A stretch of DNA of 56,541 nt from Streptomyces sp. Ru62 (GCF_002920615.1 NZ_PQSU01000047.1:1-56541); one strand, 5' to 3'. Counted from the stretch's first letter, positions 17,080 to 25,529 are shown. A program made the numbers and translations. The notes: generated by a model from the sequence alone, not told the origin.

Positions 17080-19221
17080 TCAGGGCTTGGGTGGTGCTGT
17101 GCCGCCGGAGGCTTTGATGGTGAACGCGTCCTGGTCGATGACGCGTTCCTTGCCGTAGAAGGCCCCGAGCAAGCTGCCGCTGCGGGAGTTCTGCCTCTCG
17201 TCGATCATGCAGACGCTGTAGCCGGTCGATCCGGTGATGATCGGGAGGTCCGGGACGTGGCAGTTGTCGTGGATGGTGCGGCCGGGCCCGTTGGAGGTGG
17301 CTGCGCCTTCGGTGGTGGAGGCGAACGGGTACTCGTCGCAGGACCGGCCGGTCAAGGTCCGGCCGTCACGGACAGACCCGGACTTGGGGCAGGACTTCTG
17401 ACGGTTGATGTCCCGCTTGACCTTGTCGGCCTGGCGGTGCAGGGGGCGGCCGGCGGCGCCGGGCAGGCCGGAGGCGATGGCCTCCTGGACATGCCAGGTC
17501 TGTTCCGGGGTGACGGAGGTCAGCTCGAACTCGGGCTTCCAGCCGGCGACGACACAGCCCTGCCGGTAGTTGCCGCGGGAGGTCTTCATCGTGGAGTCGC
17601 AGCGGAACATGCCGTTACGGACGGTTCCGGTGTTGGACGAGGTGAAGGCAGGATCGAGGTTGCCGAAGCTGTAGGCGATGTTCAGGAAGACGCCCTTGGA
17701 AGTGTTGTCCGCCAGGGACTGCTCCTTCCACTTGATGACGAGGGACTTGGTGGCGTTGGGCTTGATGACCGAGCCGTTCGCGGGGCCGTCGACGCTGTAG
17801 GCGCTGGAGCCGTGGCCGACGTAGTCGGGCTGGTAGCGGAGGGTCGGGGTGCCGACCTTATTCATGAAGTCACCGAACCGGATGCGGAACTCCTGCTGGA
17901 TCTCCCCGGACTTGTGGGAGCTCAGGAACCCGGACTTCACGAGGAACGGGATCCGGCCGACTTCGGCGCCCTTGCTGTCGTGGACGATGACTGCCTGGTT
18001 CTGCCACACGCCGCACGCGTTCTTCCGGTTGACCCGCCACTGTCCGTCCCAGGGGGCCGTGGTGCACCAGCCGGGGATGAACGTGCCCTGAGTGTCGGGG
18101 CCTTCGATGTTGGGGTCCTCGGGGTCGTCGTCGGCAAGGCGGGCCAGGGTGACGTCTTCCTTGATGCAGGACATGCCGGTCTCGCACGGGTCGATGTCGC
18201 CCATCTTGCCCTGGACGGTCGGGTTGGGCGGGCTGGTGTTGGCGTCCGCGGCGAAGTCGGCCCAGGTGACGGGCCGCTCCTCGTCCACGGTGGGCTCCGC
18301 GTCCCCATCGTCCGGGTACACGCCGGCTACCGGGTCAGTGGGAAAGCCCATGGTGCCGAACTGGAACTCCTGATCGAAGGACGAGCCGCGCGGCTGCTGG
18401 TCGGCGACCGGGTAGCCGTACGGGCCGGTCTCGAAGCCGGACAGGGTCCACTTGTCGAGGAGGCCGCCACTGACCGGGTGCGCGCCGTAGGCGTCGGTCC
18501 AGTAGACCATCCCGTGCTCGAAGCGGGTGGCCCGCCCGAGGCCGTCAGGGGTGCCGAACTCGTCGCTGATCGGGTAGCCGAGGTAGCCGCCTTCCCAGCC
18601 GGCCTCTCCCCACTTGTCTCGGATGGCGCCGCCCACCGCGTACGCCTCATTGAGCTTCCAGTAGATGGTGCCGTTCTCGAAGTACTGGCGACGCCCGACA
18701 TTGTCCGGGTTCACGAACTCGTCGGAGGTGGGGTAGCCGAGTGTTCCGGCTTCGTAGCCGTTGCGGGCCCACGCGGCGAAGAAGTGGTTGACCACCGGGT
18801 GAGCGCCGCCCTGCGGAGACCAGTAGATCGGCCCGTTGAGGAACTCGGTGCGCTTGCCGTAGCCGTCCGGGTTGGTCAGCTCGTTGGAATTCGGGAAGGA
18901 AAGGAAGCTGTTCGGGCCGCCGAGCTCGTTGTACTTGTCCCGGATCGCGCCGCACACTTCGTACGGTGCGGGCCAGTACACCTGACAGCCGTCGTCGGCG
19001 GCCTGGCGGGCCTCCATCGTTTCGGCCTTGTCGACGTCGGCCTTGCTGAACCCGTCCGGTACGGACTCTCGGTCCGAGCGCATCTTCCCGGGCGTGACAT
19101 GTCTCTTCGGCGCGGCCGTCGCCCGCCATTTCGGCGAGTCGGGGGCCGCGTTGGCGACCGTAGTCCCGCCCACCAACGCGGCCAGCATGGCCATGACCAA
19201 CAACAGACGCTGTGCGAACAC
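17080..19221 (-). CDS. Secreted LGFP-repeat protein with C-terminal NucA/NucB-type nuclease domain
   Basis: GTG at 19219-19221 (VFAQRLLLVMAMLAALVG) is preceded on the minus strand by AGGGGGG and starts a signal peptide ending ANAAP. Residues about 70-320 hold five LGFP-type repeats (LGYPTSDE, LGYPISDE, YGYPVADQ, MGFPTDP and a divergent first one), a module that anchors or binds actinobacterial cell walls. The C-terminal ~150 residues carry SCDEYPFASTTEGA and VCMIDERQNSRSG, features of NucA/NucB-type deoxyribonucleases. The 713-aa protein is thus a probable wall-associated extracellular DNase. It sits between an IS-derived palindrome and an IS1182-type left end, which suggests IS-mediated gain. 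A 672-aa frame on the other strand is a shadow. Confidence 0.8.
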   Translation of the reverse strand: MFAQRLLLVMAMLAALVGGTTVANAAPDSPKWRATAAPKRHVTPGKMRSDRESVPDGFSKADVDKAETMEARQAADDGCQVYWPAPYEVCGAIRDKYNELGGPNSFLSFPNSNELTNPDGYGKRTEFLNGPIYWSPQGGAHPVVNHFFAAWARNGYEAGTLGYPTSDEFVNPDNVGRRQYFENGTIYWKLNEAYAVGGAIRDKWGEAGWEGGYLGYPISDEFGTPDGLGRATRFEHGMVYWTDAYGAHPVSGGLLDKWTLSGFETGPYGYPVADQQPRGSSFDQEFQFGTMGFPTDPVAGVYPDDGDAEPTVDEERPVTWADFAADANTSPPNPTVQGKMGDIDPCETGMSCIKEDVTLARLADDDPEDPNIEGPDTQGTFIPGWCTTAPWDGQWRVNRKNACGVWQNQAVIVHDSKGAEVGRIPFLVKSGFLSSHKSGEIQQEFRIRFGDFMNKVGTPTLRYQPDYVGHGSSAYSVDGPANGSVIKPNATKSLVIKWKEQSLADNTSKGVFLNIAYSFGNLDPAFTSSNTGTVRNGMFRCDSTMKTSRGNYRQGCVVAGWKPEFELTSVTPEQTWHVQEAIASGLPGAAGRPLHRQADKVKRDINRQKSCPKSGSVRDGRTLTGRSCDEYPFASTTEGAATSNGPGRTIHDNCHVPDLPIITGSTGYSVCMIDERQNSRSGSLLGAFYGKERVIDQDAFTIKASGGTAPPKP

Positions 19222-19290
19222 CGCGATCCCCCCTGCCGCCGCGGCGAACCCCAGTTCCGCCGTCCGCAGCAGTAGACCGCAACCGTAGGT

Positions 19291-19309
19291 CAATAGCGCT
19301 ACGCTATTC
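19291..19309. promoter_or_regulatory. Inverted repeat upstream of nuclease gene
   Basis: AATAGCG and CGCTATT arms with a 3-nt spacer lie about 70-90 bases upstream of the nuclease GTG, and just before the IS1182-type left end. A candidate operator; no matching regulator is identified. Confidence 0.35.
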
Positions 19310-19337
19310 AGCCGATTCACTCCGTTTCGAGTAGACC

Positions 19338-20541
19338 TAGAAGATCGATGAAGATCTTGGGTTCTGTCCCGCGGCGTGAGCGGTGGGGACAGACTCGTCT
19401 TGTGGTGATGGGGGATTGGGCCGGGGAGACGGTCGGGCCGGATGTGTGGGAGATGTGCCGGGAGTTGATTCCGGCGGGCAGTGTGTTTGCGTTCCTGGCC
19501 GGGCATCGTGCTGCGCTGTTCCCGGTGGAGATGTTCGCGGACATGTACCCCTCGACGAATGGGCGGCCGAGTATGCCGCCGCAGATCCTGGCCTCGGCGA
19601 TCACGTTGCAGGCCCTGCACGGGCTGTCGGACTTCGAGACGGTTCAGGAACTGCGGTGTGACTTGCGGTGGAAGGCTGCTTGCGGGCTCCGGCTGCACGA
19701 CATGGCGTTCGATCCGTCGCTGCTGGCGTACTTCCGCCGCCGCCTGGCCCGCTCGGTGCAGCCCAACCGTGTTTTCGAGGCCGTGCGCGAGGTGGTGAAG
19801 GCCACCGGTGTCCTCAAGGGCAAGCACCGGCGGGCGCTGGACTCGACCGTGCTGAACGACGCAGTCGCCACCCAGGACACCGTCCCCCAGCTCATCGCCG
19901 CTGTACGCGCGGTTATCCGCGAGGTCCCCGGCGCCGAACAGGTCGCGGTCGTGCAGTGCACCGCCCATGACTACGCCGATCCCGGCAAGCCCCGCATCGC
20001 CTGGAACGACGAACAAGCCCGCGCTGATCTCGTTGACGCTCTGGTCGGCGACGCGCTGCGGCTGCTTGGGCATCTGCCCGAGCAAGAGCTGGGCGAGAAG
20101 GCGGCGAACGCGGTCGGCCTGCTGGCCCTGGTAGCCGGGCAGGATGTGGAGCCGGCCGAGGACTCCGACGGCCGCGACGGGCGCTGGCGCATCACCCGCG
20201 GCACGGCCTACGACCGGACGATCTCCACCGTCGATCCCGAATCCCGGCACGTCCACAAAACCCGGACCCACCAGCAGGACGGGTACAAAGCCCACCTCGC
20301 GATCGAGCCGGAGACCGGGTTATACACCGCCGTCGCCCTCACGCCCGGGGCCGGGCCCGAGCATCACGAGGCGGCCGTCGGTGTGGACCTGCTCGCCGAC
20401 GAGGACACTGCCCGCGACGTCTTCGGGGACACCGCCTACTCCACCGGCGACGCCCGCAACAGCCTCGACCACGCAGGTCACCGGCTATTCCTCAAACCCG
20501 CCCCGCTACGGCCCGCCGTCCCCGGCGGCTTCACCCTCGCG
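19338..20541 (+). mobile_element. IS1182-type insertion element, 3' truncated
   Basis: The left end (from about 19338) carries the sub-terminal sequence shared with the palindrome at 16991-17072. The transposase begins 70 bases in and loses homology at about 20541, so the last quarter and the right terminal repeat are missing. Confidence 0.7.
19408..20541 (+). pseudogene. IS1182-family transposase, truncated
   Basis: From ATG 19408 (or GTG 19402/19405) the product reads MGDWAGETVGPDVWEMCREL and continues with FADMYPSTNGRPSMPPQ, LSDFETVQELRCDLRWKAAC and RRALDSTVLNDAVATQDTV, the N-terminal and first catalytic parts of IS1182-family DDE transposases. The D of LDST is the first catalytic residue; HQQDGYKAHLAIEPETGLYT and FGDTAYSTGD continue the catalytic core. 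After VPGGFTLAD (about 20541) the frame runs into unrelated DNA, so the final catalytic Glu region and C-terminus are lost. Non-functional unless complemented. Confidence 0.85.
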
Positions 20542-20952
20542 GATCGACGCCGTCGACCTCGCCCACATCGGGCGGGTACGGGTGCTGCTGGTTGCCGTAC
20601 TCATCCTGGCAGTCCTGGCCGCGATCTTCCAGGCCCGCTGAACGGCGCTCGCACACCTGCGGGTTGCTCTCTTGGCGGCCAGATCGCTGACGGCCGCGCA
20701 GTCACGAGTGGGACCCAGGCACACCCCGTCACCCGAATGCATCCGCTACAGCGCGAACTGCTGAGACCGCCACAGGCCGATTGAGCCACCCCCACGGGGG
20801 GTGGGCCAGTAATCCTGGACCGACGGCACGGCGACGGCCTGGCGACTGCTGCAAAGCCCTGTCAGACGTACGGCTCACGCGTCGTGCTCACCGCGTTCAG
20901 AACGAGTCGCCGCCGCATCCAGCGACCGGTCCGGCGGCCCGATTGGCGGGCC
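20542..20952. other. Junction region after the truncated IS
   Basis: Directly after the break a short frame ends GRVRVLLVAVLILAVLAAIF at a TGA at 20639-20641, which looks like the last membrane span of an unknown protein cut by the IS. A hairpin with arms CCACCCCC and GGGGGTGG lies near 20788-20808. No full gene is seen. Confidence 0.4.
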
Positions 20953-21180
20953 GGGCTGTTACTCACTTTCGGGTGAGCGCGCTCGTCACGGTGGGGTGGC
21001 ACAGCCCGGCGATGCGTCGCTTCAAGCCGGTAGTTCCAAGGGCCCGGCATCCGATGCCTCACCGAGCTGCACGATTCAGCCGATCAGTGGTCATTACAGG
21101 TGAGTGTCACAGAAATCTGCTCAATCTGTAACAGGCTTCGTCAATCCCTCACAGTTCGAGGCGCGGGCCGGAAGGTGTGG

Positions 21181-21204
21181 GTGCGCGGCCGACCGGCTGC
21201 GCAC
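21181..21204. promoter_or_regulatory. Conserved inverted repeat upstream of lamin-tail gene A
   Basis: GTGCGCGGCCG and CGGCTGCGCAC face each other with a 2-nt gap, about 80 bases before the GTG start. It is preserved base for base at 52204-52227 upstream of the second gene, so it may be a functional RNA hairpin or operator. Confidence 0.4.
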
Positions 21205-21283
21205 CAGCACAACGCACCTGGCTGAACCGCGGCTTCGATGCCGCGCGTTCGGCTGGGTGTGCGCACCTTGAAGGGGGACCTTC

Positions 21284-21874
21284 GTGTCCGTTTCTTCTTC
21301 CGTCCGTCGTCTGACCGTACTCGCCGGCGTGGCCGCTGCAGTGGTGGGAGCGGTGGCGCTGCCGGCGTCGGCCGACGACCACCACCACGGCCGCCAGTAC
21401 CGCCCGGCGGTGTACATCAGCGACGTGCAGTACGACTCCCCGGGCCGCGACGACCGCTCCAACCGCTCGCTGAACGCCGAGTGGGTGGAGCTGACCAACG
21501 ACTCGCGGCGTGCGGTGAACCTGGACGGCTGGACCCTCTCCGACGAGGACGGCCACACCTACACTTTCGACCACTACCGGTTGAACGGCCGCGCGACCGT
21601 CCGCGTCCACACCGGCATCGGCCGCGACACCCGGACGGACGTGTACCAGGACCGGCGGGCGTACGTGTGGGACAACGGCTCTGACACCGCGACCCTGCGC
21701 AACGACCGCGACCGGTTCGTCGACGAGGTGTCCTGGGGGTACGACCGAGACCGCCACGGCGACGACCGGCACCGCGGCGACGGCCACCGCGGTGACGGCT
21801 GGCGTCATGGCGGCGGCCACCGGGGTGACGGCTGGCGGCACAGCGGTGACCATCGCGACGGACACCGCGACTGA
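21284..21874 (+). CDS. Secreted lamin-tail-domain (LTD) protein A
   Basis: GTG at 21284 follows GAAGGGGGA. A signal peptide (SVSSSVRRLTVLAGVAAAV, cleavage after ASA) is followed by HHHGR and an LTD core (IGDVQYDSPGRDD-like VYISDVQYDSPG, SRRAVNLDGWTLSDEDGHTY, RVHTGIGRDTRTD, DTATLRNDRDRFVDEVSWGY), the Ig-like fold found in bacterial secreted nucleases and surface proteins. The last ~45 residues are His/Asp/Arg/Gly repeats (GDGHRGDGWRH) that could bind metal. The product is 196 aa. The gene lies in a 1-kb repeat; its twin at 52306 has a shorter tail. Confidence 0.85.
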   Translation: MSVSSSVRRLTVLAGVAAAVVGAVALPASADDHHHGRQYRPAVYISDVQYDSPGRDDRSNRSLNAEWVELTNDSRRAVNLDGWTLSDEDGHTYTFDHYRLNGRATVRVHTGIGRDTRTDVYQDRRAYVWDNGSDTATLRNDRDRFVDEVSWGYDRDRHGDDRHRGDGHRGDGWRHGGGHRGDGWRHSGDHRDGHRD

Positions 21875-21950
21875 CCTCGCACGGCGGTAGATGACGTCGG
21901 CCCGCAAGACGGGCGTGTCCAGGGTGGGTCGCCTCGTGCGGGGGCGGCCC

Positions 21951-22275
21951 ACCTTCCGTTCGTGCCTGGTGGAGTCAGCCGGGTGCGGTACCCGTCGCAC
22001 CCCATTCGGATGCTCGCCGACGTTCCGGGCCGGTGCCCGGCGAGGGTGTAGCGACCGGACTCGGGGGCCGGCCGCGACACCCTCACCCTGGGGGCATTCA
22101 CAACGCATACAGCGGGGTGCCCCTTGCCAGGGCACGTACACGGAGCCGAACGGGTGGCCTGATCACAGGCCTTTTGCGTACGCCGCGTGGGCGGGCGCTG
22201 GTGTGCTGGCACGGTGCGGGCCGTGGGTGATGTCCATAGGCTGGGGGTGCTCGGGGCGAGTAGGAAAGGTGTGGC
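21951..22275. other. Intergenic region upstream of Ku fragment
   Basis: 325 bases without a supported gene. The last part (GAGTAGGAAAGGTGTGGC) is probably the original promoter and ribosome-binding region of the Ku gene whose first codons follow. Confidence 0.4.
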
Positions 22276-22356
22276 ATGCCTCGAGCGATCTGGTCCGGCG
22301 CGATCTCTTTCGGCCTGGTTACGGTGCCGATTCAGGTGGTCAGCCGATCTCGTTGA
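22276..22356 (+). pseudogene. Ku protein, N-terminal stump
   Basis: ATG at 22276 reads MPRAIWSGAISFGLVTVPI and QVV, the almost invariant start of bacterial Ku, the end-binding protein of non-homologous end joining. After 22 codons the sequence jumps into the reverse complement of an IS630-type transposase and stops at 22356. The break is at about 22340-22345. Full Ku proteins are about 270-380 aa, so this is a dead stump. Confidence 0.8.
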
Positions 22357-22450
22357 ACCGGTGGATCACGTCCCGGACGGTGTCCTCGTCGGCCTGCACC
22401 AACTGCGCGATCACTGGCGCCCGGTTTCGCGCCGGCCGAGGCCCTGCCTG
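22340..22450 (-). pseudogene. IS630-family transposase, N-terminal helix-turn-helix fragment
   Basis: On the minus strand the residues NRAPVIAQLVQADEDTVRDV and IHRFNEIG match the N-terminal DNA-binding part of Streptomyces IS630-type transposases, which normally go on LACLDP. Homology ends exactly where the Ku stump begins. Only about 30 codons are left. Confidence 0.65.
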
Positions 22451-22494
22451 TGCTGATCCGTCCGTGCTGAGACCGGAGCCCTCTGACTCCCGTC

Positions 22495-22523
22495 GGCCCG
22501 CCGAACCTTGGTTCCGGCGGGCC
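22495..22523. terminator. Hairpin with 13-bp stem
   Basis: GGCCCGCCGAACC and GGTTCCGGCGGGCC face each other with a 2-nt loop and one bulged base; CTTCAACC follows. It lies between the IS630 and RelE remnants and may have been the terminator of a lost gene. Confidence 0.45.
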
Positions 22524-22597
22524 TTCAACCCGGCGGTGCCGGACCGGGCGCCGGCTTCCCGCCCGGCCGCAGCTCCTCACGACACGGATCGGGCTGG

Positions 22598-22830
22598 TCA
22601 GCGCACGCGTGCGAGGTGGCTGAGACGGACGTGGACCTGCTGCTCGGTGATCTCTGCATCACGTGGTAGCGGGCCACATGCATGCGGAGCAGGTCTGCGC
22701 TGCCGAGAGCGCCGTCGGGGCGGGGGTTGTCGGCGAGGCGGTCGACGGCGGTGAACACCTGCCGTAGCCCGTCGGGGTCGTCCTTGGCCAACCGCTCCGC
22801 CTGGGGGAGGGCGCGGCTCCACAAGCAGCG
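22598..22830 (-). pseudogene. RelE/ParE-type toxin remnant, frameshifted
   Basis: Minus-strand residues AERLAKDDPDGLRQVFTAVD, RLADNPRPDGALG and RMHVARYHV match the core of RelE/ParE toxins; after one missing base near 22661 the other frame gives EITEQQVHVRLSHLARVR and a TGA at 22598. The first strand and helix are replaced by foreign sequence. No antitoxin is left beside it. Dead by both truncation and frameshift. Confidence 0.7.
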
Positions 22831-22958
22831 AAACCTGGTGGAACGATGCTTCCGCCGGCCGAAGCAGTGGCGGGCATCGCCACCCGCTACGACGAAACCG
22901 CCGAGTCCAACCAGGCAGCCGTAACCCTCACCATCCCTGCTGATGGGCGCGTGACATA
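22823..22958 (+). pseudogene. IS5-family transposase, C-terminal remnant, frameshifted
   Basis: Plus-strand KQRNLVERCFRRPKQWR, then in another frame GIATRYDETAESNQAAVTLT, match the last ~45 residues of IS5-type transposases (usually RCFNRLKQWRGIATRYDKTA). The catalytic Glu region is partly present (VERCF). Overlaps the end of the RelE remnant on the other strand. Confidence 0.7.
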
Positions 22959-23112
22959 GGGCGACAACACCTACGCCTGTCATGGTGTCCTCTCGTAGCC
23001 GCCGCGTGACAGACCGCGGAATGCCCCCGCGCGCACGGGGGTCGGCCGGCGGGGAGTTGGCTGGCCGCCAGCGGTCGACTTTGCCTGGGCCGGACGGAGC
23101 GCAGGGCGTGGC

Positions 23113-23955
23113 TCAGGCCATGACCGACTTCGCGGAGTTCCACAGCACGCCACGGTTCACGCGGTCGGGGTACAGGGCGACCATCGCCCCGTACAGGTCT
23201 TCATGGCTGGAGGCCTTAGCGGCGGCCTCGTCGAAGTCCTGGATGTAGCGGCGGGTGCGGGCGATGTCCTCCGGGCTGTGCGGGTCGCCATCGCGCTGGT
23301 GCCCGGAGACGACGGCCGCGGGCGCGAGCCGCTCGATGGCGTCGAGCGCGTCGAGCCAGTCGCGGCGCCCGGTGCCCCCGGACTCGGCCAGGTACAGGTG
23401 GACGTCGCCGTACACGGCGTCACCGGCCACGACGAGGCCGATCGAGGGCACGTGCAGGGCGCTGGAGCCGTCGGTGTCGGAGTGTCCCAGCTCGATCGCG
23501 CGCAACTCCTCGTCCTCAAGTTCGATCACGCCGTCCCCGAGCGGTTCGGGGCGCACGCGCTCGCCGGAGATCTGGCCGGGGAAGCGCGGCTCCCAGAATC
23601 CTCCGAACCAGCGCGGACCGTACTGCGCTTCCATGAGCGGTACGACGCCCGGTGTGGAGACGATCTTCGCTTGCGGAAAGCGTTCGAGGATCGCCGGAGC
23701 GCCGAAGAAGTGGTCGCCGTGCGCGTGGGTGACGTAGATCGTGGTCACGTTCTTGCCGGTCGCGCCCACCCAGTCGGCGAGGGCGCGCGACTCCTCAACG
23801 GTCATCAGCGGGTCGACCAGTACCGCATCCCGGTCACCGTGAATCAGGGTGGAGGCGGTGGGCGACCACATCCGTCGCGCCTCGCCTGGAGGCAGGTCGT
23901 CCGAGACCACGGGCTTGGACGGTGCCACGTACACGGAGTATTGCAGCGTGGTCAT
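23113..23955 (-). CDS. Metallo-beta-lactamase-fold hydrolase, 280 aa
   Basis: The product carries the MBL metal motif THAHGDH (H77, H79, D81, H82), a probable third-metal-ligand His in ELGHSDTDG and the metal-bridging Asp in VVAGDAVYGDVHLY, followed by VVSGHQRDGDP. No signal peptide, so it is cytoplasmic. Similar MBL proteins act as lactonases, glyoxalase-II-like thioesterases or quorum-quenching enzymes; substrate is not readable. Its upstream region carries a site (24013-24035) like that before the neighbouring Rrf2 gene, so it is probably the main target of that regulator. Only 121 bases separate the two genes, which run in the same direction. Confidence 0.85.
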   Translation of the reverse strand: MTTLQYSVYVAPSKPVVSDDLPPGEARRMWSPTASTLIHGDRDAVLVDPLMTVEESRALADWVGATGKNVTTIYVTHAHGDHFFGAPAILERFPQAKIVSTPGVVPLMEAQYGPRWFGGFWEPRFPGQISGERVRPEPLGDGVIELEDEELRAIELGHSDTDGSSALHVPSIGLVVAGDAVYGDVHLYLAESGGTGRRDWLDALDAIERLAPAAVVSGHQRDGDPHSPEDIARTRRYIQDFDEAAAKASSHEDLYGAMVALYPDRVNRGVLWNSAKSVMA

Positions 23956-24012
23956 GACTGTGCTCCTGTCAGGGAGTCGGGCCTCGGATGCGTGGGGCGG
24001 GAACTCGACTCG

Positions 24013-24035
24013 GTCGTAACAATTGTTGTTATGAC
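24013..24035. promoter_or_regulatory. Probable Rrf2 operator upstream of MBL gene
   Basis: GTCGTAAC - 7 nt - GTTATGAC, an imperfect dyad (one mismatch) about 60-80 bases before the MBL start. The same half-site and 8-7-8 spacing recurs at 24520-24542 before the Rrf2 gene. Confidence 0.6.
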
Positions 24036-24076
24036 TGAGGGTGTGCGATGGAGCCAGGGCGCGGCGCGCAACGCGA

Positions 24077-24508
24077 CTAAAGGGCGGTCATGGACTCGCG
24101 GAGCACGTCGGCGACGCTGGTGCGGGCCAGCTGTGCACGCAACGTTTGTTCGGCCTCGTCGTACACGGGTGTGAGCGCGGTGCGGATGCCGTGGCCTACC
24201 GGGCACTTCTGATTCGGAGTGGCAGTGTGGAGTGCGAACAGCGGGCCGCCCTCGACCGCCTGGTACACCTCGGCCAGAGTGATCGACTCCGGTGCGCGCG
24301 CGAGCCGCCAGCCGGCCCCCGCGCCGCGCCGGGACTCGACCAGGCCGGCCTCGCGCAGCTCTCCCAGCAGCCGCCGCACCACCACCGGGTTGGTGTTGAC
24401 GCTGTTGGCGATCTGCTCGGAGGTGGCCACCTCGCCGCCCATCCGCTCGTGCAGCCCGATCCAGGCCAGCGCATGCGTCGCGATCGTGAGCCTGCTGTTC
24501 GCTCCCAT
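24077..24508 (-). CDS. Rrf2-family transcriptional regulator
   Basis: ATG at 24506-24508 follows AGGAGT. The 143-aa protein has the Rrf2 winged helix: SRLTIATHALAWIGLHER, EVATSEQIANSVNTNPVVVR and the wing RRGAGAGWRLARAPESITLA. Only one Cys is present (NQKCPVGHG), so it cannot bind an Fe-S cluster through three Cys like IscR or NsrR; it is closer to the YwnA/CymR-type branch that senses small molecules or thiol state. Two matching dyads (before this gene and before the MBL gene) indicate autoregulation and control of the MBL gene. Confidence 0.88.
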   Translation of the reverse strand: MGANSRLTIATHALAWIGLHERMGGEVATSEQIANSVNTNPVVVRRLLGELREAGLVESRRGAGAGWRLARAPESITLAEVYQAVEGGPLFALHTATPNQKCPVGHGIRTALTPVYDEAEQTLRAQLARTSVADVLRESMTAL

Positions 24509-24519
24509 CTCGCACTCCT

Positions 24520-24542
24520 GTCGTAACTGTAACGGTTACATC
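24520..24542. promoter_or_regulatory. Probable Rrf2 operator upstream of its own gene
   Basis: GTCGTAAC - 7 nt - GTTACATC, 12 bases upstream of the Rrf2 ATG. Inside it TGTAACGGTTACA (24528-24540) is a perfect 6-1-6 dyad. Same layout as 24013-24035. Confidence 0.6.
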
Positions 24543-24544
24543 TT

Positions 24545-24835
24545 AGGGGTCAAGTAGCCGGCGGTCGCAGTCGCGCTGCAGCGGCCGCATCAGCGGGGTT
24601 TCGCTCGGCCAGGTCTCCGGGTCCCGGCGTCGGCACGGCCGGACGCGGTGGCGGCGAGGTGGGCGTGGAACGTGGCCAGCGCCAGGCGCGGAAAGCCGGG
24701 GCGCCATAGGCCATGGGAGCGAGTGCGGGTAGACGGGCGTCGGGCCGGTCACCGGGGTCCAGTGCAGGCCGAGGCCGGCGGGCCTGCCCCGGCCGGGAGG
24801 CCGAGGGCTCCGGCCGGGGAACGCCTCGAGCCACT
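24545..24835 (-). pseudogene. Probable C-terminal remnant of a LysR-type regulator
   Basis: The minus-strand residues GPTPVYPHSLPWPMAPR followed in a shifted frame by LALATFHAHLAATASG resemble the end of LysR effector-binding domains (P-V-Y-P-H-S-L-x-W ... L-x-A-L-x-x-H-L). Several frame changes separate the recognisable pieces and no DNA-binding domain remains. The match is short, so confidence is limited. Confidence 0.4.
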
Positions 24836-24911
24836 GCGTCCGGATGGCCTGCGGGTCGGCCCGTTCAGGGATTGCCGTGCGGACACCGCGTCCGCGTAGG
24901 TGATCACGGTC

Positions 24912-25529
24912 TCACGGGAGGAGTGTGCCTCCCGTCGCCCGATCGATCAGCGTTCTGGCCAGTTCCCGGGCGTCCCGATACGGAAGCGTGTCATTGAGCG
25001 AGGTGGACAGGGCATTGGCGCCCTCGAACAGCACAGCGAGCTGCCGTCCGAGAGTTTCGGGCTCGTGCGCGCCTGCCTCGGCGGCGGTTTTGATCAGGCG
25101 CTCGGTGAACTCCCTTTTGTGACGCTCGACCAGTGCCGCGGCTTCGGGCATCGTCCCGGCCGCTTCGACGGCGGCGTTGTGCAGTGGACAGCCGCGCACG
25201 ACCCTTGCCGGCGGAGAGTCGGCGAACAGCGCCAGCAGACGCTCACGCGCGCTGAGGTCGCTGCGTTCCAGAACCGTCTCACCGTGCACGGGCCCGTCCG
25301 GGTCTGACTCCAGACGCTGCAGGTAGGCGCTGACCAGTGCGTCCTTGCTCGGGAAGTGCTGGTAGAACGTGCGAGTCGACACCTGCGCCACGTCTGTCAG
25401 CTTTGCGATGCCGGTGACGTGTATGCCGTCACGCGCGAACAACTCGACCGCGGCGCGCAGGATGCGCTCCCGCGCCCCGCGCCCGCCTCGGCGAGGTGTT
25501 CCTGCCGCCGCTCTTTCGCTCGTTGCCAT
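24912..25529 (-). CDS. TetR/AcrR-family regulator, 205 aa
   Basis: The N-terminal domain GARERILRAAVELFARDGIH, VTGIAKLTDVAQVSTRTFYQ and HFPSKDALVSAYLQRLE is a textbook TetR helix-turn-helix; the C-terminal part (residues 80-200) is the ligand pocket, with a Cys in RGCPLHNAAVEA like the YxaF/AcrR_7-type family. The ATG at 25527-25529 has no ribosome-binding site and lies only 5 bases from the first operator, so the transcript may be leaderless. It faces the twin operators and the DUF302 gene. A fragmented LysR remnant lies downstream. Confidence 0.88.
   Translation of the reverse strand: MATSERAAAGTPRRGGRGARERILRAAVELFARDGIHVTGIAKLTDVAQVSTRTFYQHFPSKDALVSAYLQRLESDPDGPVHGETVLERSDLSARERLLALFADSPPARVVRGCPLHNAAVEAAGTMPEAAALVERHKREFTERLIKTAAEAGAHEPETLGRQLAVLFEGANALSTSLNDTLPYRDARELARTLIDRATGGTLLP

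Larger units (their letters stand above)
20953..21950 (+). repeat. 1-kb repeat, copy A (partner 51976-52909)
   Basis: Starts at GGGCTGTTACTCACTTTCGG and ends at GGGGGCGGCC. It holds about 330 bases of upstream DNA, a lamin-tail gene and about 75 bases downstream. Large blocks are identical with the second copy; differences cluster at 21040-21100 and in the C-terminal codons. Direct orientation, about 31 kb apart. Confidence 0.8.

Noticed and set aside
17257..19275. 672-aa plus-strand frame opposite the nuclease gene
   Set aside because: Low-complexity Gly/Val/Arg sequence mirroring the real minus-strand codons.
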